NCBI GenBank assembly: GCA_022749755.1
Contig: CM040447.1
Span: 9,170,087 to 9,234,086 of the forward strand
Reading direction: 5' to 3'
Source: Azadirachta indica
Lineage: Eukaryota; Streptophyta; Magnoliopsida; Sapindales; Meliaceae
DNA length: 64,000 nucleotides
Of this stretch, positions 12,233-23,003 are shown piece after piece; the first letter of the stretch is position 1, and the number at the start of each line of letters is the position of its first letter. Made by a program: the position numbers and the translations under genes. Below the pieces are notes generated by a model. The model worked only from the letters and a program-made list of their open reading frames with translations, did not search any database and was not told the origin of the DNA.

Positions 12233-12530
12233 GGGAAATTTCTTAAAGTAGCCTTAAATTTTTTTTAGTTTACGTAAATAATTTTTTATAAAAAAATTTT
12301 ACCAATTTAGCTTAAAATATATTTTTCGGACTAAATTATCCTCGATATCCTACTTTCATTTTATTTTTATAAAAGTCACTTTTTTCACTTTTCTTATTAC
12401 TCTATACTTTAACAAACTCAAACTCTCATAAACTTAAACTTTTCTCTTTTCAAACTCACATATCTTACTAACAACAGTAGCAGACGGTACGGCAATACTG
12501 TAGTTTTGACGGTAAAGTGTTGAACACCTA
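12233..12530 (+). repeat. left terminal inverted repeat of the large MULE
   Basis: Begins GGGAAATTTC. It can be aligned with the inverted right end over about 300 bp, from the tip through a stretch containing GACGGTACGGCAAT opposite GGCGACGGCAATGGC. Confidence 0.85.
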
Positions 12531-12759
12531 TATTAAGTAGTAGGGAAAGGAATTTATTTCACCATATAGGTATGTGTTTTATGTGTGAATTAAAAATATT
12601 CAATCCTTTCTCAAATTAGGATTTATAACTCAATCTTATTTAAATAGCATAAAGTAATTGATTTAGTGTTTAAATTAAGTTAACTGATTGTTGTATAAAT
12701 ACAAGGATAATGATTGATTTGAGAATATAAAGGGGTTTACTAATTTTTGAGTCATGAGT

Positions 12760-13170
12760 TTTTCTACCCAAAGCCACTTTTTGAGTAAGGCCAAATTTTA
12801 CTTTACCCTAAAATCATTTTTTGGGTAAGACAAAATTTGTCCTTACCTTAAAAAAATGATTTTAAGGTAGGGCAAAATGTGTTTTTATTATTTAAAAAAT
12901 ACTTTTTAGGTAAGACAACTACTTGTTGGGTAAGGCAAAATTTGGCCTTACCCGAAAACCACTTGTTGGGTAAAGCCAAATTTAGTCTTATCCGAAAAGT
13001 TGTCTTACCCAAAAATAAATTTTGCCTTACTCAAAAAAAATTTGGCCTTACCCAAAAACCGTTTGTTGGGTAAAGGCAAATTTAGCTTTACCCGAAAATC
13101 ACTTGTTGGGTAAGGCCAAATTTTGCCTTACCCGAAAAATTTTTCCTTTACCCGAAAAATGGTCTTAGGA
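12760..13170. repeat. array of ~40-bp palindromic units (GGGTAAGGC / GCCTTACCC)
   Basis: Repeated units place GGGTAAGGC and its complement GCCTTACCC around an A/T spacer such as AAAATTTG. Exact 9-bp arms with 8-nt spacers occur at 12928-12936/12945-12953 and 13108-13116/13125-13133. Two neighbouring units are exactly 40 bp (12921-12960, 12961-13000); others are degenerate. The array sits between the left terminal repeat and the transposase start. The small frame at 12879-13073 is only the repeat translated. Confidence 0.9.
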
Positions 13171-13254
13171 AAAATAATGGGTGAGTAAACATTATATATT
13201 TTTGGTGTATTTTTATATTATAACAATATTGAATTCTTATGTATTTGCACAGGT

Positions 13255-15863
13255 ATGGAAGATTTAGTAACATTTTATGTTCACTACGACGATTCGCGGG
13301 AAACACTTGATGATGGTATTTAGAAATATGTTGGTGGAAAAGTTTGACTTATTACCATAGCAAGAAATTCCAACTAACAAAATCTAGCAGACATGATACC
13401 AACCCAACTCCGGATAAATTGAAGAGAATTCAAAATTTGTATAAAGGCGAAGTATAAAGAGTATAATGACTTGTCCACTGCACCTATTCCAGTTGATATA
13501 ATCGATGACCATGATCTGTTATCTCTAGTGCATTTGTTTAATGCCAATGGTTCTCGATTGGGTGGTTTGACTCCATTGTATATAACTGTGGACCACATTA
13601 TTGGAGCGGAAGTAACAGAATCTGAAGAATCTAGAATGACGCGACCTGTTACCTTTGAAAATATAATTCGAGAATCACATGCACGTCCATTTGTCTCTTC
13701 TAGGGGCAGTAATCACTTTAACAATGTAGACCCACCAACTTATACACCATTACACCATAACATGTCGGGAGATGGCAGACAAAATTTTCAAGATCACAGT
13801 GAATTTCACTCCGAAGAGGTACCTTACCTTTCAAAGCCTTGTCATGAAAGGCAAGTTAATTATGGTGTATGCTCACCACCTCCATATAATGAAGATCCTA
13901 CACATGACTATTTTGATAATCAACCATTTATGCAAAGAACATATTGTTACGGGGAAGGAAGTAGAATGAATTATTGTGATGAGGATACCACTACAAGAGA
14001 GAATGTTAGTGGCGAGGCACCCAATACATCAATGGCCTATGAAGATAATGCAATGAGGGGTTCAGCTACTACCTATATTATTCCTCCCATCCTAATAGCA
14101 TTTACCATGTTCCCAGATGCTATGTCGAGTTCAATAGATGGTAATGTCCACATGGGGCAGATTTTTAGAACAAAAAAGGAGTTACGATATAATTTGAGTA
14201 TTATGGCGTTGAGGAGGCATTTTTTATTCATCATTCATCGATCAACAACGACACGTTTTGAGGTAAAATGTGTTGTAGATGGATGTAAATGGCGGATGCG
14301 TGCTATAAATAATGATGGAACTAATGGGTACTTCCGCGTCACAAGAATTGTGGGTGTGCACACATGCCAAAGTGATCAAATGCAGGATGGCCATCGACAA
14401 GCTAGTAGGCAGCTAATTGGTGAACATGTTTTGAGCAAATTCCAAGACCCTAGTAGAATTTACACACCAAAAAACATTCGAGACGACATTCATAATGATT
14501 ATGGGGTGCTTGTATCTTATAGGAAGGCATGGTTGGCAAAAGAAGAAGCACGCCGATTAGTGAACGGAGACCCAGTTGAGTCATTTAAGGCACTCCCTCG
14601 ACTTTGTCATGTGTTACAAGAAATAAACCCAGGAACAATTACACATATTAAAAAAGACGAAGAGGATTATTTCTTGTAACTTCTTCGTAGCCTTTGGTGC
14701 ATCTGTCCGAGGGTTTCGTGGAGCCATTCGTCTAGTAATTGCTCTGATGGTTAAAAGGAACCTATTGGAGGACTTTGTTTTTGGCAGCTGCTATTGACGA
14801 AAATAATCACATATATCATGTGGCATTTGGAATTGGAGACTCTGAGAATGATGTATCTTGAGAATGGTTTTTGTCAAAACTCCGTGAAGTAATTAGCTCA
14901 ACATCAGATTTAGTTTTTGTTTCGGATCGACACAACAACATTGAGAAAGGCATAGCTACAGTTTTCCCGGATACATATCACGGCTTTTGTACTTATCATA
15001 TTCATGGAAATATTAAGGCAAAATTTAGAATGAGGGAGAAAAAGTCAGAGACGTTCTTCCCTAGGTATTACAGTGCTGTTAAAGCTTATACATTTGCTGA
15101 GTTCACTAATCGGATGGACAAGTTAAAGGGTACACATCCAGCAGCAGCAAACTACCTAGAGAATGAAGTGGGTTTTCATCGATGGGTTAGAGCACATTTT
15201 CCATAGCGACGATATAACACATTGACTACCAATATAGCCGAGAGTATGAACGCACTATTGAGGGATGCACGGACGCTCCCAATTATAGCATTGTTGGATT
15301 GGATCCGATCAGTAATGTAAGGGTGGTATTATGATAAGAGGGAAGAAGCCGCAAAATGTGAACCACAAGACCTTTCCCCATGGGCTCAAACCATAGTCAA
15401 CAAGCATGAAGTAGAATCAGAACAACCAATGGTGTACCCTATTTCTAGTTTTGAATTTCAGGTGAAAAGCGTGGGACAAGAAGATGTGGTGGATTTACAC
15501 ACAAAGAGTTGCACATGCCGACAATTTGATCTAATGCAATTACCTTGCCCACATGCACTTGCAGCAACCCGTTTTATTAGAGGACAATATAACAACCTTT
15601 GCTCCCACTATTATACGAATGGCGCACTTGTGTTGGCCTACGCAGAGAATATATATCCTGTAGGTAATCAGCATGATTGGGTTGTTCCTGATGATGTTCA
15701 GAATATAATTGTTAAGCCTCCTCGAGGGAGAGTACCGACAGGTCGACCAAGAAAACAACATATTCCGTCTACAGGTGAAAATGTGGTTAAAAAAACATGC
15801 TCACGCTGCAAGAAAGTTGGCCACAATCATGCGACGTGTTGGAATCCAATCCGTTTGGATTAG
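13255..15863 (+). pseudogene. MULE transposase (MuDR type), decayed
   Basis: The product would cut and join element ends in the nucleus. The first ATG (13255) follows a splice-acceptor-like TTTGCACAG and opens EDLVTFYVHYDD, a PB1-like N terminus, stopped at about 13320; a 402-residue frame resumes at 13471. Its MuDR zinc finger has VKCVVDGCKWRMRA then GVHTC (about 14263-14370). The DDE core runs from 14680 to 15260: the region of the first Asp is frameshifted near 14740, VSDRHNNIEKG supplies the second Asp and NIAESMNALL the Glu. Stops occur near 14860, 15205 and 15319. The end has a SWIM finger (CTCRQFDLMQLPCPH, about 15510) and a CCHC knuckle (CSRCKKVGHNHATC). Domain order is complete, but no functional protein can be made. 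Confidence 0.93.
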
Positions 15864-16129
15864 TATGATAATATTATTTATTTTTTGTAAAGTCAATATT
15901 ATTAGTAATCTTATAATAAATGAAAATATTGATGTTGTATTATTAAAATAATTTTAATGCTTAAAAGACTATTGTAATTAATATTATTATCATGCTGTTA
16001 GTTTTTGTAATAATGGAATGGATATTTTAGAATTATAATAATTTTTAACTGAAAAGTTTAATGTGTCACGACTTATTCGATTAATTACAATAATATTAAG
16101 ATTAAAAATATAAAAAAAAAATGAGGGTA

Positions 16130-16925
16130 TGAAAATTTGGATACCCAAACTATTATTATTAATAAATTACTATTATTTTTATTAATTATTATTATTAATT
16201 AATTTATTTTATTTTTATTAGTTATTATTATTATATTATTATAATTTATATATTATTACTATATTATTATTAATTGTTTACAAATAAAATAATTAATTAA
16301 TAATAAAATAATATAATATAATATATAATTGAGGGTATTATTTTCGAATATCCTCAATTTCGGGTACCCGAAAATGGGACCCGAGAGGGCACCCCAAATT
16401 TCGGGTACCTTATGTTTTTCGGGTACCCAAAATTGAAGGTACCCGAAAATTAATTATTTCGGGTACCCAATAATTAATTACATTATTATGATTAATTACA
16501 TATAAATCCCACAATATATTATTATTATTAATAAATTACTATTACTTTTATTAATTATTATTAATTATATTATTTTTCATAATTTTATTAATTATTATTA
16601 TTATTATTATTTATTATTATTATTTATTATTAATTATTTAATTAATTATTATTAATTATATTATTTTATTATTATTATTATTATTATTATATTATTATTA
16701 TTTATTATTTAATTATTTAATAATAAAAGAATTATTATTTTAATAATAAAAATAATTGAAGGTACCATTTTCGGGTACCCTCAATTTCGAGTATTCGAAA
16801 AATATAGGTACCTAAAAATGGGACCCGAGAGGATACCCAAAATTTCGGGTGCCTTGTGTTTTTCGGTACCCGAAATTAAGGGTACCCGAAAATTACTTTA
16901 ATTTAAAAATATCGTATAAGTCCCA
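16130..16925. repeat. duplicated ~400-bp block: ATT-rich run plus GGGTACCCGAAA palindromes
   Basis: Two direct copies (about 16140-16500 and 16508-16925). Each starts with an ATT/TAATTA-rich stretch and ends with a cluster of GGGTACCC palindromes in TTTCGGGTACCCGAAA-like contexts, plus the shared phrase ATGGGACCCGAGAGG. The clusters lie at about 16335-16470 and 16755-16905. They sit between the 3' end of the transposase and the 3' end of the Ulp1 gene. Confidence 0.88.
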
Positions 16926-17457
16926 TAATTAATTATAAATATCCCCTAAAAAATATTTTTTGCTAAAACTATAAAACACTTTATATTGATTACATAAAGC
17001 CCCTTATTTTGGGAAATTTTCCAAAAATATAAAGAAAAGAATATTTCTTTAAAATATCAACCTCACAAAAATAAATAACAAACAATCCCACAGCACAACA
17101 ATATACAAACTGCCTCGACGTTAAAATTTCATATATACGAACATTTTAAGTATTATAATATCAGTTTAAGTCCAATTTTCAGGGTAATGTGTTTTTAATC
17201 ATGGTTACCTAATATGAGTGTTCATTTATCATAATATAATTGGTTGGTTATCGCGAATTGGTCATATTATCCTAAAAATTGTTGAAATACATTATTATTA
17301 CTATGTCTGTCATTAATTTCCTTTATCGGGATGTAATTATTCGAATATATTTTTACTTGATAATGTTCCATTAACACTATTTTAGGTTAATTTAATTTCG
17401 TGAAAATATAAATATTTTTATATACACATATTTGTCATATATCATATTGACAATATC
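16926..17457. other. spacer between convergent MULE genes
   Basis: AT-rich, no coding signal. It should contain the 3' UTR of the minus-strand Ulp1 gene. Confidence 0.5.
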
Positions 17458-18660
17458 TTATAATAACTTACCTACGAATAAATCCAGTGCAATCTTACGT
17501 CTTAATAAGACACCGTGATCAGGGCCAAAGTCAAATGAATGACCCAATCCAAGCAACTCAATGAACTTACACGTGAACACCCCATAATCACCACTCCCTA
17601 GATGCTGTCTTGGCACGCCCAACGTCTTTCGTTCAAATGTGAAAGGTTTTATATTGTTCCCTAACTCTAGCCTTGCCCTATATATCCCAACATGGCGTAT
17701 AAGATAAGATAATAGTTGGCATAGAGGTCTCATATGGCCTTCCATCGCAGTGTCTGAGTGTGACAAAGGTGACGAGTCATACACCGTAATGTGACGATCC
17801 AAAAATTTTATGGCACATGCAACCCAATGATCACCCCCACATGTAATTGGAATGTAAACAACATCGACTATCTCCCAATTTCTACGCACGCCTTCGTTAT
17901 CCTTAACCACATACTGCGTGACATCAACGCCGTTGAAACATGATCCCAACTGTTTAGTACCATTGGCCACATCCCACCATATTGCCTCAAAGGTGGCCTA
18001 CAACACAACCAACAAAACATGAGACCTTTTTATATCAATTACAATAATTGTGTATACAATTTAACATATTCACATTATAATGCATACATAGAGTTGCACG
18101 AATGCAATGGTCCACTCTTGAGAGATTGTCCAAGGCATGGCTAGCTGTCAATGTACGACCATGTCTAAAAACTCGTCAACATACTAAGTCATACAACAAA
18201 TATGTCAGCGAAAAAAAGACATATATAGTTTTAGGGTTTAACAAAAAATAAAGAGGAAAAAAAAGAAAAGAAAGTAAAAATGCAAATATAACTTACAGTG
18301 TCTTCTAGCCACGCATTATGGTCTATAATTCCACGGAGCCAATCAGGTGTAATGGCAATATGCTTTGTTTCAATCCGCACGACAGTACCCTTAATCCACT
18401 GCAACATCATCGCATATCTTTGCTCCGAAATAGGCACAAGCGGCTCGATGATGTGTCCATGACTGTACCGTGGACGTGGTCTATATTGTAGAGCAGGCCG
18501 TTGTCAAGGTCTACGCCACATCGTATATGGGCTCTGTTCGTATCGACCTGGTCTATAAGGTCAACCGTATCGACTAAGCGCTTTGACCCTCCCGGCCCTA
18601 ACTTATCTTCTGGTGGAATACTACCAACATCTGTATAATGCTCTATAAACTGTCCATGCC
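17458..18660 (-). pseudogene. Ulp1-like cysteine protease, C-terminal exons (MULE-borne)
   Basis: Relatives of this domain cleave SUMO-type conjugates; the role of MULE-borne copies is unknown. The last exon, 17997-17458, holds the catalytic core: His in GGDHWVACAIKF, Asp in VYDSS, an oxyanion Gln in VPRQHLG and Cys in GDYGVFTCKFIELL, all present in the right order. Splice signals fit a three-exon model on minus: an exon ending at 18297 (donor GTAAGT, 18296-18291), one at about 18189-18089 (acceptor GACTTAG), and the last with acceptor TTGTTGTAG. These join in frame. A TGA in the middle exon (after EFLDMVVH) and a frame change near 18450 mark decay. It faces the transposase convergently. Confidence 0.88.
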
Positions 18661-18674
18661 CGCTTATTTCCTAT

Positions 18675-19600
18675 ATGAGAAAAAATATATTTAGTGTATG
18701 TGATGTGACTAAATACAAATCAACCAATTGGAGTAATAGTCATACATTAAACCATATTCATAAGAGCAAATTTATATGTTTATATTTCATAATTTATATT
18801 TACCTGATCAGCCGGTATGAGGGCTGCCCATTCAAACCCCTCGTCCTCATTGTGAATGCCCTAAAAGTTATCATAAGACAGATACCTTTGCATTAAATCC
18901 TCCCACTTGGTGATGAACTGGGTCATCTCTGTTCGCTGCGCATCCATGAACTGTGTAATCTCTATCTGCTAGGCATCCATGAACTGTGTAATCTCCTTCC
19001 GCTAAGTATCCATCCAAACCTTTATATCAGCACTCAAGCCATCAATTTTTTGAGTGATAGTATCACTCAATAATGAGAAATCTCGAGTGAGCTCTTCTTT
19101 TAATGTTGTGATATCTCAGGTAAATTCTTCTTGCATTGATCGAGTATCACAAAAACGATCCCTATCATGCATTGTCTGGGTCCTGGATGGGGTGTCAACT
19201 AGGGTAGGCACTCTAGAAGGGAGCGGCTGTGTAACCTACATTATTCAAGTGGACATGTGTATAATTTACAACAATAAACATATATGTGCATGTTTATAAT
19301 TTACCTACAAAATAACCATTATATGCCTACCTTATCCCGGCGTGCAGCTTTCTGTACTGGACCCTAATTCACCACATGTTCAAACTCACCCTCGCTGTCA
19401 GTACGTGCATTAGTCAGCATATTATCGGAAAATAGATTACCACTGTACTCACCCTCGCCAGAGGCATCAAGGGGTACAAGTAACTCTTTGATGTACGGGT
19501 GCATTAACTCATTCGCAGATGACTCTAACGTACGGACAACGTCGGGAGGCTGTAGAAACAATACAATGATATCCATCATATAAAAGTTATAAAATAACTA
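18675..19600 (-). pseudogene. middle part of the DUF1985-Ulp1 gene, coiled-coil linker
   Basis: Minus-strand frames give KEELTRDFSLLSDTITQK and then three tandem versions of an 11-residue unit like ITQFMDAQRTE (18909-19005). An acidic segment, PPDVVRTLESSANELMHP, follows at 19364-19579. The segments are charged, helix-prone and separated by intron-like AT-rich gaps. They are expected between the N-terminal DUF1985 and C-terminal protease parts of MULE Ulp genes. Several stops (for example in KEE-like repeats at about 18968 and 19005) break the frame. Confidence 0.7.
18909..19005 (-). repeat. 33-bp in-frame tandem repeat coding an 11-residue unit
   Basis: Two clear copies (18940-18972 and 18973-19005) contain GCATCCATGAACTGTGTAAT on plus. 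A more diverged copy lies at 18909-18939. The period is a multiple of three and encodes ITQFMDA-x4 units. Confidence 0.85.
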
Positions 19601-19639
19601 AATTTTTAAACAAGAACATAAACTTTATTTTCTTAATGT

Positions 19640-20601
19640 GCATCATTAAATAGTTTCTTCTGTACTAATTCAACTATCAAATTTTTCTTCTTTGACCTCC
19701 AATTAACAATTCGGGGTAACCTACTGTTCACTATCTGCCCAAACGTACTACCAGCAGATAAAACTGCCTCATAAATCCACATTTGTAACAATAATGTTAA
19801 TTTTTAATTAACAATAATATGAACATTAAGCGAAACATTATGTGGTCCGCATAAATAAATAATATAATTACGTACCTGGAAAGCAATGATCAGAACCTCA
19901 AGATCGTATGTACACTTTGAGTTTTCTTTGTTGTCAACTCTACTTCAATATTTAGCAAAGGGTCCTCCCATGACTCGGCGCAACGACTGAAATGTAAAAC
20001 GCCAAATAGCAGTACCCCAAGGATATTGGTTAAATTTAAGCAAATCATCTAATATCCATAACAACCATATATCTGCATAATTACGATGGGCCCTCCCAAA
20101 TATAACACGCTCCATAAAAAAAAACAATGATAACTTCACTGCATCATAATCATCAATTTGTGAAAAATCGAAGTTCTCGTAAATAGTGGTTAACGGAGAC
20201 AATTTAATGTTATTTTTCCCACCAAAATATTAGACCTTTAAACAGTTGCTGCCCCTAACTATTCTAGATGGATATTTGCCAAATCTTAAGCCTGTGATAA
20301 GCCCAAACTCGACCTGAGAAAAACGAATACATCGACCACCCACCAGAAACCACATTTCGTCTTGAGCACCTGGTGCATATGCCTCATGTAGCAACATATA
20401 ATGGGTTAAGTTACTAGAGAAACAAAGGTCATCAAGATCTATAAAATGTCCCACACATGTCTCTCTAAAAAGCTCAACTTGTCTAGGGGTAAGCTTCTTA
20501 TTATGAATTGTGTCCAACATTTGTAATTTAAATAGTGATGTAGGAACGCCGTGGAAGTGATCAGCGGAATTAATCTTTAATCTCCTAACTGGTTTGACCA
20601 T
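19640..20601 (-). pseudogene. DUF1985 N-terminal part of the MULE Ulp1 gene
   Basis: The ATG at 20601 (context AAAGGAAATGGTC) opens a 123-residue frame ending at 20230. Its VGGRCIRFSQVEFGLITGLR is typical of DUF1985, the domain found upstream of Ulp1 proteases in plant MULEs. The next exon (20202-19945) continues with RVIFGRAHRNYADIWLLW and YPWGTAIWRFTFQSL, then meets a stop at about 19942. Beyond it, YDLEVLIIAFQ precedes a GTACGT donor (about 19874), and an exon at about 19800-19640 reads MWIYEAVLSAGSTFG. I see nothing suggesting a host gene captured on its own; it belongs to the MULE. Function of DUF1985 is not known. Confidence 0.85.
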
Positions 20602-20639
20602 TTCCTTTTATCTGAAAAATTAAATTAAATATATAATTA

Positions 20640-20962
20640 AATATAGTATTAATACTAAAATATAAGATAATCGTAATGTAATAATTTATGCACTAAAGAA
20701 AAAATAAATTTGTTCATGACTTTATTAATTTTGATATATATTAATAAATTATTACAACAATTTTAAAAGAAAATTACAAGGTAATAATATAAATATTTTT
20801 ATTATTGTTATTAATCAATTATTATTATTGTTACTTTTATTTTTTATTATTATAATAAATCAATAATTATTACCTTTATTATTTTATGATTATTAATTAA
20901 TTAATTATTACTGTTGTTCCCAATAATATTAATTTATTAATTATTATTATTACACCTCATAA

Positions 20963-21001
<39 letters not shown>

Positions 21002-21138
21002 ATCAATTATTTTTAATACATCTCATATTATTAGTAATAATTATTATTACTATTATTTTTATTATTAATAATTAATTATTATTAATAATTATTTTATTAT
21101 TATTAAATTATTACTAATCAATATTATTATTACATCTC

Positions 21139-21200
<62 letters not shown>

Positions 21201-22317
21201 TTATTACATCTCATAATAGTATTATGAATTAGTTATTATTATTAATAAATTATTATTATTACACCTCACATTATTAATAATTATTATTACTACTATTATT
21301 TATTATTATTAATTATTTACTATCATATTATTATTAATTATTTTATTGATTATTATTGAATAATTAAAAATATAATCATCAATTTATAATTAATAGTAAT
21401 CAATTATTATTACATCTCATATTATTAGTAATAATTATTATTACTATTATTATTATTATTATTACTAATAGATATTATTATTACATCTCATATTATTATT
21501 ATGAATTATTAATTATTACATCTCACATATTATTAATTATGAATTAGTAATAATTGTTATTACTCTATTATTTATTATTATTAATTATTTATCATTATAT
21601 TATTATTAATTATTTTTTTATTGATTATTATTGAATAATTAAAATATAATTATTAATAATTACTATCATTATTAATTATTTTTATTGATTATTATTGAAT
21701 AATTAAAAATATAATTATTAATTTATTATTAATACTAATCAATTATTATTACATCTCATATTATTAGTAATAATTATTATTACTATTATTAATAAATTAT
21801 TATTATTATATCTCACATATTATTAATTATTAATTTGTAATAATTATTATTACTCTATTATTTATTATTATTATTAATTATTTATCATTATATTGTTATT
21901 AATTATTTTTATTGATTATTATTGAATAATTAAAATATAATTATTAATAATAATACTATTATTATTATTAATTGTTTTTATTGATTATTATTGAATAATT
22001 AAAAATATAATTATTATTTTATTATTATTACTAATCAATTATTATTACATCTCATATCATTAGTAATAATTAGTATTATTACTATTATTTTATTATTATT
22101 ATTATTACATCTCACATATTATTAATTATTAACTATTAATAATTATTATTACTCTATTATTTATTGTTATTAATTGTTTATCATTTCTAGTATTATTAAT
22201 TATTTTTATTGATTATTATTAATAATTAAAAATATAAAATTAATTTATTATTATTATAATAATAATATTATTTATTATTATTTTTTTATTATATTATTAT
22301 TATTATTAATTAAATTA
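20640..22317. repeat. ATT-rich satellite-like region with ~300-bp higher-order period
   Basis: About 1.7 kb made almost wholly of A and T. It includes long (ATT)n runs (for example 20960-21000 and 21139-21201). The phrase CAATTATTATTACATCTCAT or a close variant recurs at about 21004, 21119, 21401, 21740 and 22036. The last four are 282-339 bp apart, so larger units were duplicated in tandem. No coding capacity. Confidence 0.85.
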
Positions 22318-22340
22318 ATTAAAGGGAGACAAAATGCTGT

Positions 22341-22480
22341 CCCGAGAATGGGTCCCTTCTCGGGCAAATTGTTGCTCGAGAAGGGACCCATTCTCGGGAT
22401 GCATTTGTCCCAAAAATGGGTGCTTTTCGGGACAATAATTTTGTCCCGAAAAACACTCATTTTCGGGACAAATGCATCCC
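22341..22480. repeat. two adjacent strong hairpins near the right end of the large MULE
   Basis: First hairpin: 22-bp perfect arms, 22341-22362 and 22377-22398, with a 14-nt loop. Second: an 85-bp near-palindrome, 22396-22480, whose 42-bp arms mismatch at four positions and which has almost no loop. Core words are CCCGAGAATGGG and TTTTCGGGACAA. The two hairpins share three bases. Confidence 0.95.
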
Positions 22481-22699
22481 TTTCTGAGTTTTCTTTCCTG
22501 CACTTTTTCAATTTATTTCTATCAAATCCAATACAATATTTCACAAAATCTTCATTTTCCAACCAAAATTTTTTCCCATTTCAATTAAATACATTCACAT
22601 TATTCATAGTTAGCAAAAATCATACAACGAAAAAGTTTTTCATTCATTTATGTTGAAAGAATATAAATGAAAGTATAAAAAACTTACCAATAGTTTCTA

Positions 22700-23003
22700 T
22701 TTACTGTCGTTAGTTTACAATCAACACTTGTTTGCACGATTTCTTTTGCCATTGCCGTCGCCATCTTTACTGTTGACGTCGCCGTTGTTGAAGAAAGGGT
22801 GAAAGTTTTGAGAGGTTAGGGTTTGATTTGATGAAAAAAGAGTAAAGTAAAAAAAATTGACTTTTGTAAAAATAAAGTTAAAGTGGGCTATTGAGAATAA
22901 TTTAGTTCAAAAAATATATTTTAGGCTAATTTGATAAATTTTTTAGTAAGAGATTATTTCCGTAAACTCAAAATGATTTAATGTTAGTTTGAAAAATTTT
23001 TCC
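22700..23003 (-). repeat. right terminal inverted repeat of the large MULE
   Basis: Reverse complement of this stretch matches the left end. The tip aligns best at 23003 (GGAAAAATTTTTC on minus), with an alternative tip GGGAAAATATTAGG at 23015. Confidence 0.83.

Larger units (their letters stand above)
12233..23003. mobile_element. large MULE (Mutator-like) carrying transposase and Ulp1-like protease
   Basis: The two ends are long inverted repeats: about 12233-12530 matches the reverse complement of about 22700-23003. Shared blocks include AGTTTACG, CTAAAATATATTTTT and ACTAAATTAT, and by eye identity is roughly three quarters. Between them lie a MULE transposase relic on plus and a DUF1985-Ulp1 gene on minus, facing each other. 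This is the organisation known for the plant KAONASHI/CUMULE-type elements. The right end could instead be at 23015 (CCC), where the terminus GGGAAA recurs. No convincing 9-11-bp TSD was found, so the ends may be rearranged. Confidence 0.87.

Noticed and set aside
12879..13073. 64-codon plus frame with repeated short peptides
   Set aside because: It is the palindromic array translated; no independent coding evidence.
12760..13170. CRISPR-like array
   Set aside because: Repeats are degenerate, palindromic through their whole length and lack unique spacers; the context is a plant transposon.
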